Counted from the first letter of the stretch, positions 8,964 to 17,967 are shown. The stretch: DNA of 64,000 nucleotides from an uncultured Atopobiaceae bacterium (GCA_944322145.1 CALUNW010000011.1:31320-95319), one strand, 5' to 3'. Notes: generated by a model from the letters alone, not told the origin. Program-made: numbers and translations.

Positions 8964-9980
8964 ATGGAGAAGGAACGTTCCGCGCCATGGAGCCCGGCAG
9001 TATCCGTCGTTGTCCCCTGCTACAACGAGGAGGAGAGCCTCCCCATCTTCGCTCGTGAGCTCGCCCGCGTGACCGAGCAGCTCATGGAGCTCGACACTCC
9101 TCCCCGACTGATCGAGCTCATCCTTGTGGACGACGGCTCGAAGGACCGCACCCTCGAGGTCATACACGACCTCGCCGCCCGCGACGACCTTCCGTACCAG
9201 GTGAGGTGGACCTCCTTCTCGCGCAACTTCGGCAAGGAGCCCGCCCTCTACGCAGGCCTCGAGGCCACTCGCGGCGACTTCGTGGCCACGATGGACGCGG
9301 ACATGCAGGACCCTCCCTCGCTGCTCCCCCAGATGTACGCAGACCTCCTCACAGGGCAGTGGGACTCCATCGCCACCCGTCGCGTCGACCGCGTGGGCGA
9401 GCCTCCCGTGCGCTCCGCGTTCGCCCGGCTGTTCTACCGAATCATCAACCGCATCTCCGACGCCGACATCGTCGACGGGGCTCGCGACTTCCGCCTCATG
9501 ACCCGGCCCGTCGTGGACGCCGTGCTCGCCATGGGCGAGCGCAACCGCTTCACCAAGGGCATCTACGGCTGGGTCGGCTTCCGCACCAAGTGGCTTCCAT
9601 ACGAGAACGTCGACCGAGCTGCCGGGGAGACCAAGTGGAGCTTCCTCAAGCTTGCCGTCTACGCGCTTGACGGCGTGGCCGCCTTCTCCACCACACCGCT
9701 CGCCATCGCGTCGGTCCTCGGCGTCCTGTTCTGCCTTCTCGCGCTCGTGCTGACGGTCGTGGTCGTCGTGAGGGCGATTCTGTTCGGAGACCCCGTCGCC
9801 GGATGGCCCTCCCTGATGACGGCGATCCTGCTCGTGGGCGGAGCGCAGCTTCTGTGCCTCGGCGTCATCGGCCAGTACCTTGCCAAGACCTACGTCGAGA
9901 CCAAGCATCGACCCATCTACCTTGCACGAGAGCAGGGAGAGGGGCCGCTTCCCCGAGGTCGGAAGAACGTTCGCCCATGA
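8964..9980 (+). CDS. Family 2 glycosyltransferase, GtrB/DPM-like polyprenyl-phosphate sugar transferase
   Basis: A 338-residue membrane-bound glycosyltransferase expected to load a sugar from a nucleotide donor onto polyprenyl phosphate on the cytoplasmic face. VVVPCYNEEESLP (residues 16-28), ILVDDGSKDRT (the DDGS near residue 56) and TMDADMQDPPS (about residue 110) are GT-A donor-binding motifs. Two C-terminal membrane helices follow and the protein ends GQYLAKTYVETKHRPIYL, as in GtrB/ArnC-like proteins. AAGGAGG eight bases before ATG 8964 fixes the start. It overlaps the next gene by ATGA. Together with the YfhO and GtrA-like genes it forms a three-gene envelope glycosylation unit. The sugar is unknown. 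Confidence 0.9.
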   Translation: MEKERSAPWSPAVSVVVPCYNEEESLPIFARELARVTEQLMELDTPPRLIELILVDDGSKDRTLEVIHDLAARDDLPYQVRWTSFSRNFGKEPALYAGLEATRGDFVATMDADMQDPPSLLPQMYADLLTGQWDSIATRRVDRVGEPPVRSAFARLFYRIINRISDADIVDGARDFRLMTRPVVDAVLAMGERNRFTKGIYGWVGFRTKWLPYENVDRAAGETKWSFLKLAVYALDGVAAFSTTPLAIASVLGVLFCLLALVLTVVVVVRAILFGDPVAGWPSLMTAILLVGGAQLLCLGVIGQYLAKTYVETKHRPIYLAREQGEGPLPRGRKNVRP

Positions 9981-12751
9981 CTCCGGCCCACCTCGACGCA
10001 CGTCGTCGCAAGGACCTGCCCCGCCGTGCCGCGCTCTACGGGGCGGCCTTCCTGCTGCCCGTCGCCCTTCTGTGCCTGCTCTCGGCGATGCGGGGCGTCT
10101 ACCCGTTTGGCCCCGAGTCATTTCTCACCGAGGACCTCAAGTACCAGTACATTGACTTCTTCCACTGGTATCGCAAGGTCCTGACCGGCCAGGAGTCCCT
10201 GTTCTACTCCTTTTCGACGAGCCTGGGCAACAACGCCTGGGGTCTCTGGTCCTATTACCTCGCGAGCCCTCTCAACCTGCTCGTCCTCCTCTTCCCGGAT
10301 GACCTGATGACGCTCGCCGTCTTTCTCATCTCGGCAATCAAGCTCGGCCTGACCGGAGTCACCACAACCTTCTACCTGAGGAACAGGTTCTCGCTGGGGG
10401 CGCCCATGTCGCTCGCGCTCGCCCTGAGCTTCTCCTGCTCGCTCTGGAGCTTGACCCAGCTGAGAAACCCCCTCTGGATGGACGCCCTCGTGCTGCTGCC
10501 CCTCGTGGCGCTCGGGGCGCGCCGCTGCGTGCTCTGCGGGCGCTGGGGCGCGCTCGTCGCCTCACTGTGCGCCTCGATCCTCTGCTGCTGGTACATGGGG
10601 TACATGACCGTGCTCTTCTCGGTTCTGTACGCATATGTTGAGTGGCTCGCCGCCGGGCCGGGCCCAGGTCGCCTCGCGGGCGGCCGGGCGTTCTCCCGCC
10701 TCTCGGGGGCGCTCTGCGTCACGCTGCTGCTGAGCGCGTGGACGCTTTACCCGACCGTCGCGGCCCAGCTCGGAGGATGGACTGCGGCGCGCACGATCGC
10801 GGTCCTCGCCGCCTCCGCCGTCCTTCTCGTCCTTGCGCTCGTTCTCGTGCGCGACCTGGTGCCCGCCCGCATCGCAGCCGCCGCAGGGATCGCGCTTGTC
10901 ATCCTGCTCGGAATCAGCGTCGTCGCCTATGTCGGCACATACGCGCTCGAACGCTCCCAGGGCGCCGGGCTGGGGGACCTCATGCGCTCCTCGCTCACCT
11001 CAAGCCCCCGCTCCGTCCTCGCGGGAATCTTCTTCGGCACCTGGCGCATCAACCTCGTCCCGCAGCTCTTTCCGGGCTCGCTGCCCCTGCTCGGCTCTCT
11101 GTGCCTCCTGCTGTGCCGTCGCATCGCGCCCAGGGAGCGCGTCATAGCCGTCGGCTTCCTCATGGTCCTCCTGCTCGGCTCCGCCCTCTGGCCCCTCTAC
11201 CTCATTTGGTGCGGCTTCAGGGCACCCAACGGCTTCTACTGCCGCACCTCGTTCCTCTTTGTCTTCGGAGCCATCTGGGCCACCGCCCTCTACCTCTCCC
11301 AGAGAGGGGACGCAAGGCTCCATAGGGAGGTTCTGGTGGCGGCGCCCCTGCTCGTCGCCGCCTCGACGGCCTGCTCGCTTCTGGGGACCGACCCCGAGCT
11401 GCCCACGCTGCTCGTCGGCGACTGCCTCATCGTCGCCTGCGCGCTCCTCCTGCTGCCGCGCGGGGGTCGCGCGGCTGCCGCCCTTCCCGTGCTGGCATTC
11501 GTGGAGCTGCTCGCAAGCGGGTCCCTCGCGTGGCCGTCGGTCTACGTCAACTACGCCCAGGCCGACTACGACGCGTACTATGACGGCGCCAAGGAGGAGC
11601 TCGAGGCAATCCGCGAGTACGACGGGGACGTCTATCGCGTCGAGAAGACCCATACGCGCGCCGGGATGGCCGCCCTGAACGAGGGACTCGCGATGGGCTT
11701 CGACCGCATCAGCTCCTACAGCTCCGCGTACAATGCGGCGGCCGTCGGCTTCCTGAGCGAGCTCGGCTATTCGAACCCCGGGGAGTTCTCCGTTGCCTAT
11801 CGCACCCCCGTCCTTCCGAGCGACTCCCTCCTCGGCGTGAGGTACGTCATCTCCCGACACCTCGTGAACCAGCTTGAGAGCGTCGACCTCGTCGGACTCG
11901 CGGACGGGGACTCGCTCTACAGAAATCCTGACGCCCTGTCGCTCGGCTACGCCGTCTCCTCCAGCGTTATGGCCGACCTCGCCGATTCGAGCGACCCGTT
12001 CGAGACGCAGAACAGCCTCGCGAGCGCGGTTCTCGGACACGAGGTCACCCTCTATAGGCCGCTTGACGCGACCCTCGTCGGCGATGACGAGGGGACCCGA
12101 ACCTGGGAGGTCACGATTCCCGCCGGCGAGCTCGGCTGCTCGTGGGTGAGCTCCGGCTCCGGGGCGGGCTACCTCTACGTCGTGGACGACCCGACCGCGC
12201 AGTGGGCGAACGACTCCGGCTTCGAGGGGCTCGCCTGGGACAACTGGCGCTTCGGGCATGCCGTCCGCATGCTCGGGGACGTCCCCGACTCCGATCGCAA
12301 AGTCCGCGTCTCCCTCAAGCGCGACATCCAGACATCTCCCGACGAGGGCCCGCTCCCCGATGACGCGCGCTGCGTCTTCTACGCGCTCGACATGTCCGCC
12401 TATGACGAGCTTGTCGCAAACCTCTCTGAGGAGCAGCTGCAGGTCACCGAATGCAAGGGGAGCTCCCTCTCCGGAACGCTCGCCGCTTCCGGCGAGAAGG
12501 ACGGCATGCTCATCACCGTCCCCTATGACATCGGATGGACCGTGCACCTCGACGGGGAGCGCGTCGACGCGCAGCCCGCGTTCGGCGGCGCCCTGACCTA
12601 CGTGGCCATCGACGAGCCCGGCGCCCACCGCCTCGAGATGAGCTATGTCCCCCCGATGCTCGTCCAGGGGTCGTGTGTTACGCTCGCCAGCGCCGCCTCG
12701 CTCCTCGCGATGCGCGCCGTCACAAGAAGAAGCGGAAGGGTCGAGGCTTGA
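9977..12751 (+). CDS. YfhO-family multi-spanning membrane protein, putative GT-C transferase
   Basis: A 924-residue protein with a long N-terminal part of about a dozen hydrophobic helices and a large C-terminal extracytoplasmic part ending in one more helix. The first loop, GPESFLTEDLKYQYIDFFHW, resembles the YfhO start, where acidic residues after helix 1 are thought to be catalytic. YfhO proteins are GT-C-fold enzymes that add sugars from polyprenyl-phosphate donors to teichoic acids or similar polymers outside the membrane. The ATG overlaps the preceding transferase stop (ATGA), and the GtrA-like gene overlaps its end (TTGA), so the three are translationally coupled. The acceptor is inferred only. 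Confidence 0.85.
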   Translation: MTPAHLDARRRKDLPRRAALYGAAFLLPVALLCLLSAMRGVYPFGPESFLTEDLKYQYIDFFHWYRKVLTGQESLFYSFSTSLGNNAWGLWSYYLASPLNLLVLLFPDDLMTLAVFLISAIKLGLTGVTTTFYLRNRFSLGAPMSLALALSFSCSLWSLTQLRNPLWMDALVLLPLVALGARRCVLCGRWGALVASLCASILCCWYMGYMTVLFSVLYAYVEWLAAGPGPGRLAGGRAFSRLSGALCVTLLLSAWTLYPTVAAQLGGWTAARTIAVLAASAVLLVLALVLVRDLVPARIAAAAGIALVILLGISVVAYVGTYALERSQGAGLGDLMRSSLTSSPRSVLAGIFFGTWRINLVPQLFPGSLPLLGSLCLLLCRRIAPRERVIAVGFLMVLLLGSALWPLYLIWCGFRAPNGFYCRTSFLFVFGAIWATALYLSQRGDARLHREVLVAAPLLVAASTACSLLGTDPELPTLLVGDCLIVACALLLLPRGGRAAAALPVLAFVELLASGSLAWPSVYVNYAQADYDAYYDGAKEELEAIREYDGDVYRVEKTHTRAGMAALNEGLAMGFDRISSYSSAYNAAAVGFLSELGYSNPGEFSVAYRTPVLPSDSLLGVRYVISRHLVNQLESVDLVGLADGDSLYRNPDALSLGYAVSSSVMADLADSSDPFETQNSLASAVLGHEVTLYRPLDATLVGDDEGTRTWEVTIPAGELGCSWVSSGSGAGYLYVVDDPTAQWANDSGFEGLAWDNWRFGHAVRMLGDVPDSDRKVRVSLKRDIQTSPDEGPLPDDARCVFYALDMSAYDELVANLSEEQLQVTECKGSSLSGTLAASGEKDGMLITVPYDIGWTVHLDGERVDAQPAFGGALTYVAIDEPGAHRLEMSYVPPMLVQGSCVTLASAASLLAMRAVTRRSGRVEA

Positions 12752-13134
12752 GACATCTCATGGAGCAGTTCGTGAAGTTCGGCATCGTCGGCGTCATCGC
12801 AACGGCGATTGACTTCGTCGCGCTCATTGCCCTCACGGAGTGGGCGGGGATGGCCCCCGTCGCCTCGGCCGCCATCTCGTTCACGCTCTCGGTGCTCTTC
12901 AACTACGCGGCCTCGATGCGCTTCGTCTTCCAGCGCAGGGAGGATATCAGCCGCAGTCGCGAGCTCGTGATCTTTGTCGTGCTCTCGCTTGTCGGCCTCT
13001 TCATCAACGAGGCCCTCATGTGGCTCGGCGTCAACGTTGCGAGCCTCAACTACGTGCTCGTCAAGCTGCTCGCGACCGTCGTCGTCATGCTGTGGAACTT
13101 CCTCTCGAGAAAGCGGTGGCTCGACGCCTCCTAG
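12748..13134 (+). CDS. GtrA family membrane protein (putative polyprenyl-linked sugar flippase)
   Basis: About 128 residues with four membrane helices. QFVKFGIVGVIATAIDFVAL at the N-terminus and VLVKLLATVVVMLWNFLSRK at the C-terminus are the GtrA signatures. GtrA is proposed to move the polyprenyl-phosphate sugar made by GtrB across the membrane, which fits the two preceding genes. TTG 12748 overlaps the YfhO stop and has GGAAGG upstream; ATG 12760 is the alternative and would remove only four residues. The stop also overlaps the end of a converging broken frame on the other strand. Confidence 0.85.
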   Translation: MRHLMEQFVKFGIVGVIATAIDFVALIALTEWAGMAPVASAAISFTLSVLFNYAASMRFVFQRREDISRSRELVIFVVLSLVGLFINEALMWLGVNVASLNYVLVKLLATVVVMLWNFLSRKRWLDAS

Positions 13135-13354
13135 GCCCCTCGCGCGCCAGAGCAGCTCGCAAGCGCCCAGAAGATCAAGAGCAGGGTGCCGAGAAAAACG
13201 AGCGACCCGACGCACCCGGCAAGGCACGACCCTCCCCCGCCGGCCCCCCTCCGTCGGCCCGGCGCAGCTCCCCGCCGATGCCATAGTGCGTGAAGGCGCG
13301 CTCCGGCGTGGACCAGCGGTCGTCACGGTTGAAGTCGTACGGGCCGCTCGCCAT
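13131..13354 (-). pseudogene. Small one-helix membrane protein gene, frameshifted in a G-rich run
   Basis: Reading the minus strand, ATG at 13354 (2 bp after the fic stop) opens MASGPYDFNRDDRWSTPERA and continues AFTHYGIGGELRRADGGG. Beyond the G-rich tract (about 13247-13270) that frame gives a meaningless tail. A neighbouring frame gives GGGGSCLAGCVGSLVFLG, then TLLLIFWALASCSGARGA and a stop at 13131, a clear membrane helix. The total length is not a multiple of three, so one frameshift joins the two halves. It may be a true lesion, programmed shifting or a sequence error. The product resembles nothing I can name. Confidence 0.45.
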
Positions 13355-13356
13355 GG

Positions 13357-14106
13357 CTAGTCGAGCAGGCCCTCCCAGGTGAGCAGCGTCTCGTTTCTCA
13401 GGAAGCGCCTGAACGGGCTGAGGTCGCCCTCGAGGTGGAAGATGTCCAGCCCGGCGTGATACGCCGCGTGGTCCTGCGCGCGGATCACGATGGGCGGCAT
13501 GCCCATCGCAAGCAGGACCCCGTTCATGAGCAGGCGCGCCGTGCGCCCGTTGCCGTCTGCGAACGGGTGGATCTCGAAGAGGCGCGCGTGCAGGTACGCC
13601 GCGATCGTGAGCGAGCGCTTGCCCTTCTCGAGCTCCGTGTTGACGTCGTCGGCGAGCAGGCCCACCGCGCGAGGGACCTCGACGGACGGGAGGCCGATCT
13701 GCGCGGGTCCGCCCACGTAGTTCTCGAGCTTGAACGTGCCGGGACGCTCCCCGGCGAGCAGGAGCTTCTCCCGATAGGTGCCCATGGTCACGAGCTCCTG
13801 GGCCTGTTGGATGAGCTCCTCGCTCAGGCAGGGGTCCTCGACGAGCTTGACGCGCGCGAGGTACCAGGAGAGCTTGAGGTTGCGCGTCTCAACGAGCACG
13901 TCGAGGTCACCGGTGTAGCTGGTGACGGCGTCCTTCTCGACGATCTCCTTCACGGTCGAGAACTGCAGCTCCTCGTTCTCGATCTTCTCTGAGTTGTAGA
14001 CGTAGTCGATCACGAAATCACGCAGGAGCGACTCGCGACGCTCCTCGGGCAGCGCCACCCACCTGGCGACGAGCGCGTCATAACGCTCCTTCAGCAGATT
14101 GGCCAT
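13357..14106 (-). CDS. Fic-family protein with built-in inhibitory motif
   Basis: A 249-residue Fic domain protein. The active loop HPFADGNGRTAR starts at H180 and has all catalytic residues, so AMP (or other nucleotide) transfer to a target hydroxyl is expected. Residues 39-44 (S-E-K-I-E-N) fit the (S/T)xxxE(G/N) inhibitory helix, here N-terminal and within the same protein, which suggests a self-inhibited class II Fic. IRAQDHAAYHAGLDIFHLEG follows, as in Fic/DOC proteins of this type. CGGGAGGTAGCTC precedes the ATG. The broken membrane gene follows 2 bp later. No separate antitoxin is seen. The target protein is unknown. Confidence 0.9.
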   Translation of the reverse strand: MANLLKERYDALVARWVALPEERRESLLRDFVIDYVYNSEKIENEELQFSTVKEIVEKDAVTSYTGDLDVLVETRNLKLSWYLARVKLVEDPCLSEELIQQAQELVTMGTYREKLLLAGERPGTFKLENYVGGPAQIGLPSVEVPRAVGLLADDVNTELEKGKRSLTIAAYLHARLFEIHPFADGNGRTARLLMNGVLLAMGMPPIVIRAQDHAAYHAGLDIFHLEGDLSPFRRFLRNETLLTWEGLLD

Positions 14107-14275
14107 GAGCTACCTCCCGTCAACGATGTTGTTAGCATCGTATAAGGTCGCGGCGCACGCGCACCCCCTCACTCCGCCAGAGGCGCAGGGCCTTCGGCGG
14201 AGGGCGATGAAACGCAGCGGTCGCCCTCATCAAGGGCTATACTGTCGGGTCGGCACAACAGACGAAAGGACTCTC

Positions 14276-15349
14276 ATGAACGTCAATGACGCCGAGCTCG
14301 CCGCCCTTCTCGGCAGGCTCTCCAACGCGAAGGCTCCCTCGGGCTTCGAGGACGAGACGCTGGCCGTGGCGCGCGAGTTCTGCGCGGGCTGGGCAACCGT
14401 CGAGGAAAACACGCTGCGCGACGGGCTCATCACGCCCAGGAACTTCACCGGCGAGAAGCCCGTGCTCATGCTGGACGCGCACGGCGACGAGGTGGGCGGC
14501 ATGGTCAAGGCCGTCCTCTCGAACGGCACGATGAGCTTCGTGGAGCTCGGTCGCTTCGCGCCGGGCACGCTCGCCGGCCAGGGCGTGTGGGTGCGCGCCA
14601 CGGACGGCTCCTGGGTGCGCGGCGTCGTCGGCGTGAAGCCGCCCCACTTCTGGACCGAGGCCGAGCGAGCCGCGGGCAAGGCGGGCATGATCCTCGACGT
14701 GGGCGCGCGCTCGCGCGAGGAGGCTCTCGAGCGCTTCCGCATGGGCATGGGCGAGCCGTTCGTGCCCGACACCGCCTTCTCCTACGATGCCGAGACCGGC
14801 GTGGCCTTTGGCAAGGCGTTCGACTGCCGAGCGGGCGTGTGCGCGATGCTGCTCGCCCTGCGCGAGCTCGCGGAGCGCGACGACCTTCCCGTGGACGTCG
14901 AGGCCTCGATCTCCGCGCAGGAGGAGGTCGGCGAGCGCGGCGTGGCCGCTGCCGTGAGGCACTTCTCGCCTGCCGCGGCGTTTCTGTTCGAGGGCTGCCC
15001 GGCAGACGACACCTTCACGCCCGCGGACGAGGTGGGCGCTGCGCTGGGTCGCGGGCCGATGTTTCGCTACTACGACTGCTGCATGATCACGCACCCGCGC
15101 TACCAGCGCTTTGTTCTGGGAGCGGCCGAGGAGGCGGGGCTGCCCGCGCAGACCTCGGTGCGCGAGGGCGGCGGCACCAACGGAGGCGTCATCCACCAGC
15201 TCGACGTCCCGAGCGTGGTCGCGGGCGTCCCGTGCCGCTACATCCACGCGGGGACCTCGGTCTGCCGCCTCGAGGACGTGCGCGCCGCCGCCCAGATCGC
15301 CGTGGCCGTGGCCGAGCGCATGACCGGCGAGGTCCTGGCGAGCCTCTAG
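14276..15349 (+). CDS. M42 family metallopeptidase (glutamyl/leucyl aminopeptidase-like)
   Basis: A 357-residue zinc aminopeptidase of the FrvX/PepA M42 family, normally a large tetrahedral cytoplasmic oligomer that trims peptides. Expected metal and catalytic positions are visible: the His-Asp pair in LDAHGDEVGGMV, the bridging Asp in FDCRAGVCAML, the catalytic Glu pair in SAQEEVGERG and the last His in CRYIHAGTSVCR. GGTNGGVIHQ is also typical. ATG 14276 has GAAAGGA upstream; longer frames lack support. A possible -10 TATACT lies at 14238-14243. It stands alone and ends in a repeat-rich spacer shared with asd. Confidence 0.88.
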   Translation: MNVNDAELAALLGRLSNAKAPSGFEDETLAVAREFCAGWATVEENTLRDGLITPRNFTGEKPVLMLDAHGDEVGGMVKAVLSNGTMSFVELGRFAPGTLAGQGVWVRATDGSWVRGVVGVKPPHFWTEAERAAGKAGMILDVGARSREEALERFRMGMGEPFVPDTAFSYDAETGVAFGKAFDCRAGVCAMLLALRELAERDDLPVDVEASISAQEEVGERGVAAAVRHFSPAAAFLFEGCPADDTFTPADEVGAALGRGPMFRYYDCCMITHPRYQRFVLGAAEEAGLPAQTSVREGGGTNGGVIHQLDVPSVVAGVPCRYIHAGTSVCRLEDVRAAAQIAVAVAERMTGEVLASL

Positions 15350-15375
15350 CGCACGCTCTCACGCCTGACGGATAG

Positions 15376-15530
15376 CGGGCCGGTTCTGGACGGTTTGCCC
15401 CGCTCAAAGCGTCCGCAGCCAGCCCGATATTCTCGTCAGACGGTAACGTGCTGGTTCTGGACGGTTTACCCCCATCGAAACGACCAAATCCGGCCCGCCA
15501 TCTCAGTCGTGAGATGGCGGGCCGATTTCG
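15376..15530. repeat. Two copies of a ~60-bp dispersed repeat plus a bidirectional hairpin
   Basis: GGTTCTGGACGGTTT occurs at 15381-15395 and again near 15453-15467. Each copy is followed by CCCC, then TCRAARCG and a GCCCG block about 40 bp on. A related unit in inverse orientation lies at about 21747-21808, on the other side of the asd-to-thrB cluster. The second copy runs into a perfect 14-bp stem-loop at 15492-15523 flanked by AAAT and ATTT, which could end transcription from both the M42 gene and asd. No gene lies in this spacer. Confidence 0.7.
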
Positions 15531-15571
15531 GACGGAATCAAAGGTGCCGAGAAGAACCTCGGTCCGCGGAG

Positions 15572-16588
15572 CTACACCAGGCACTCGGCGATCTGGACGG
15601 CGTTGGTCGCCGCGCCCTTGCGGATCTGGTCCCCGCAGCACCAGAACGTGAGCGAGCTCACGCCGTCCGGGGCAGAGAGGTCGCGCCTCAGGCGGCCAAC
15701 CCAAACGAGGTCCTGGTCGGAGGTCTCGAGCGGCATGGGATAGCGGCTCGCGGCGGGGTCGTCGACGACCTTCACGCCCGGCGCGGCCTCGAGCAGGGCA
15801 CGGGCCTCGTCGACCGAGAGCGGGCGCTCGAACTCGGCCGTGATGGACTCGGAGTGCGAGCGCACCACCGGCACGCGCACGCAGGTGCAGTTGACGCGCA
15901 GCTCGGGCAGGTGCATGATCTTGCGCCCCTCGTTCTGCATCTTCATCTCCTCCGAGGTGTAGCCGACCTCGTTGAAGCCGCCGATCTGCGGGATGAGGTT
16001 CTCCGCGAGCTGATACTGGAAGGGCTTGCTCTCCCCCACCTCCTCGCCGGCGGCGACGCAGCGGATCTCGCGCTCGAGCTCGAGCAGGCCGGGAAGGCCC
16101 GCGCCCGAGGCCGCCTGGTAGGTGGACACGACGAGGCGCGTGAGGCCGGCCGCCTGGTGGAGCGGCCACACCGGCACGAGGCCGATGATCGTGGCGCAGT
16201 TGGGGTTGGCGATGATGCCGTTATGGGAGGCGATGTCGCCGGCGTTGACCTCGGGCACCACGAGCGGCACGTCGGGCTCGAGGCGGAAGGCGTGGGAGTT
16301 GTCCACGCACACGGCTCCGCGACGGACGGCCTCTGGCAGCAGGGCGCGGGCCGTGGCGTCGTCGGCGGCGCCGAGGACGATGTCGACGCCCTCGAAGGCG
16401 TCCGGCTCGGCGAGGCGCACGGGGACCTCCTCGCCGCGGAAGGTCACGGTGCGGCCGGCGGCGACGGAGCGCTCGCTCGCGAGCGGGACGAGGCTCGAAA
16501 CGGGGAAGTCGCGCTCCTCGAGGCACTGGAGCATCTGCTGTCCCACGACGCCGGTGGCGCCGAGGATGGCTACGTTCTTCTCGCTCAT
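15572..16588 (-). CDS. asd: Aspartate-semialdehyde dehydrogenase
   Basis: It makes aspartate semialdehyde from aspartyl phosphate with NADPH, the branch point to lysine/diaminopimelate and to homoserine. The 338 residues begin with the nucleotide motif VAILGATGVVGQQML. The catalytic cysteine is C131 in ANPNCATIIGL. GRKIMHLPELRVNCTCVRVP lies in the dimerisation/substrate domain and the C-terminus KGAATNAVQIAE is typical. ATG 16588 begins MSEKNVAILG. It is the last gene of a lysC-asd unit, separated from lysC by a 27-bp family B palindrome. A short CCGAG/CTCGG hairpin with TTCTT in the loop follows the stop by about 10 nt. Confidence 0.95.
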   Translation of the reverse strand: MSEKNVAILGATGVVGQQMLQCLEERDFPVSSLVPLASERSVAAGRTVTFRGEEVPVRLAEPDAFEGVDIVLGAADDATARALLPEAVRRGAVCVDNSHAFRLEPDVPLVVPEVNAGDIASHNGIIANPNCATIIGLVPVWPLHQAAGLTRLVVSTYQAASGAGLPGLLELEREIRCVAAGEEVGESKPFQYQLAENLIPQIGGFNEVGYTSEEMKMQNEGRKIMHLPELRVNCTCVRVPVVRSHSESITAEFERPLSVDEARALLEAAPGVKVVDDPAASRYPMPLETSDQDLVWVGRLRRDLSAPDGVSSLTFWCCGDQIRKGAATNAVQIAECLV

Positions 16589-16610
16589 TGGCGTTTCCTC
16601 TCTGTCGGAT

Positions 16611-16637
16611 GATGAAAAGGGACAGTCCCTTTTCATC
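16611..16637. repeat. REP-like palindrome, family B, abutting the lysC stop
   Basis: GATGAAAAGGGAC, one base, GTCCCTTTTCATC: a perfect 13-bp-arm palindrome. The same 27 bp occur at 48098-48124 after ilvN. Here the lysC stop TGA (16636-16638) overlaps its edge. Confidence 0.85.
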
Positions 16638-17967
16638 AGCTGGCGGTGACCATCTCGTCGCGGACGAAGCGGTTGTAGATCACTTGGATGGCGCGCTCGA
16701 AGTCGTCGTTGTTGACGCCCATGATGATCGAGATCTCCTGCGAGCTCTGCGTGATCATGCGGATGTTGACGCCCGCCTCGCCGAGCGCGCCGAAGATCTT
16801 GCCGGAGGTGCCGGAGCGCTTGGACATGTTGCGTCCGACGACGGAGATCAGCGCGAGCTTGTCGACCATCGTGATGTCGTCGGGATCGAGCTCGCGGCGG
16901 ATGTCCGTCACGATGGAGTAGATGGAGTCGCGCACGTCTGCCCCGTTGACCACCACGGAGAACGAGTCCACGCCCGTGGGGATGTGCTCCACGGAGATGC
17001 CGTAGCGCTCGAAGACCGAGAGCGCCTTGCGCACAAACCCGACCTCGCCGGACATGTGCGCCTTCTTCACGTGCACCGAGATGAAGTCGCGCTTTCCGGC
17101 GATGCCGGTGATGAGGTGCTCGTCCTCGCCGAGGCGCGCCTTCTCGCGGATGATCGTGCCCTCGTCCTGCGGGCGGTTGGTGTTCTTGATCTGGATGGGG
17201 ATGTTGACCTCGCGCACCGGGAAGATGGCCTCCTCCTGCAGGACCGAGGCGCCCATGTAGGAGAGCTCGCGCATCTCGTCGAAGGTGATGCGGCGGATGG
17301 AGCGCGGGTTCTCGACGATGCGCGGGTCGGCCGAGAGGAAGCCCGAGACGTCGGTCCAGTTCTCGTAGAGCCCGGCGTCGATGCAGCGAGCTAGGATGGC
17401 GCCCGTGATGTCGCCGCCGCCGCGCTGGAAGAGCTTGATCTGCCCGTCCACGGTCGCCCCGTAGAAGCCGGGCAGGACGAACGAGCCCTGGCGCACCATG
17501 ACGTCCTTGAGGCGCGCGGCCGTGCGCTCCATGTCGACCTCGCCGTTGTGGTGAAACACCACGACGTCGGCGGCATCGACGAAGGGCATGCCGAGGTACT
17601 CGGCCATGAGATGGGCGGTGAACCACTCGCCGCGGGCGACGATGTACTCGGGCGAGTGCTTCTTGATGTTCTTGGCGAACAGCTCGAACTTCTCGCGCAC
17701 CGGCCACTTGAGGCCCAGCTCCTCGGCGATATCGACGAAGCGCTGCTCGATGTCAGCGAGAAGCGACGTGCAGTCGACGTGGTACTGGATGTGCGCGTTC
17801 ACGAGCAGCAGCAGGTCGGTGATCTTGTTGTCTGCCGAGAAGCGCTTGCCAGCCGCGGACACCACGACGAAGCGGCGGTCGGGGTCGGCCTCGACGATGG
17901 CCTTGACCTTGCGGAACTGCTCGGCGGACGCGACGGACGAGCCGCCGAACTTTGCGATCTTGATCAT
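16636..17967 (-). CDS. lysC: Aspartate kinase with tandem ACT domains
   Basis: It phosphorylates aspartate, the first step to lysine, threonine and methionine. The 443-residue monofunctional kinase starts IKIAKFGGSSVASAEQFRKV, the amino-acid kinase signature, and has RGGGDITGAILAR in the catalytic domain. Two C-terminal ACT domains lie at about residues 300-440, seen as FISVHVKKAHMSGEVGFVRK and ALISVVGRNMSKRSGTSGKI; these usually bind lysine or threonine for feedback control. ATG 17967 has AAGGATTTCTCGC upstream. hom lies 81 bp upstream and asd downstream on the same strand. The stop overlaps a family B repeat. Confidence 0.95.
   Translation of the reverse strand: MIKIAKFGGSSVASAEQFRKVKAIVEADPDRRFVVVSAAGKRFSADNKITDLLLLVNAHIQYHVDCTSLLADIEQRFVDIAEELGLKWPVREKFELFAKNIKKHSPEYIVARGEWFTAHLMAEYLGMPFVDAADVVVFHHNGEVDMERTAARLKDVMVRQGSFVLPGFYGATVDGQIKLFQRGGGDITGAILARCIDAGLYENWTDVSGFLSADPRIVENPRSIRRITFDEMRELSYMGASVLQEEAIFPVREVNIPIQIKNTNRPQDEGTIIREKARLGEDEHLITGIAGKRDFISVHVKKAHMSGEVGFVRKALSVFERYGISVEHIPTGVDSFSVVVNGADVRDSIYSIVTDIRRELDPDDITMVDKLALISVVGRNMSKRSGTSGKIFGALGEAGVNIRMITQSSQEISIIMGVNNDDFERAIQVIYNRFVRDEMVTAS

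Noticed and set aside
15376..15530. Repeats considered as a CRISPR array
   Set aside because: Only two imperfect units with unequal spacing and no cas genes; they match a dispersed repeat family near 21.7 kb.
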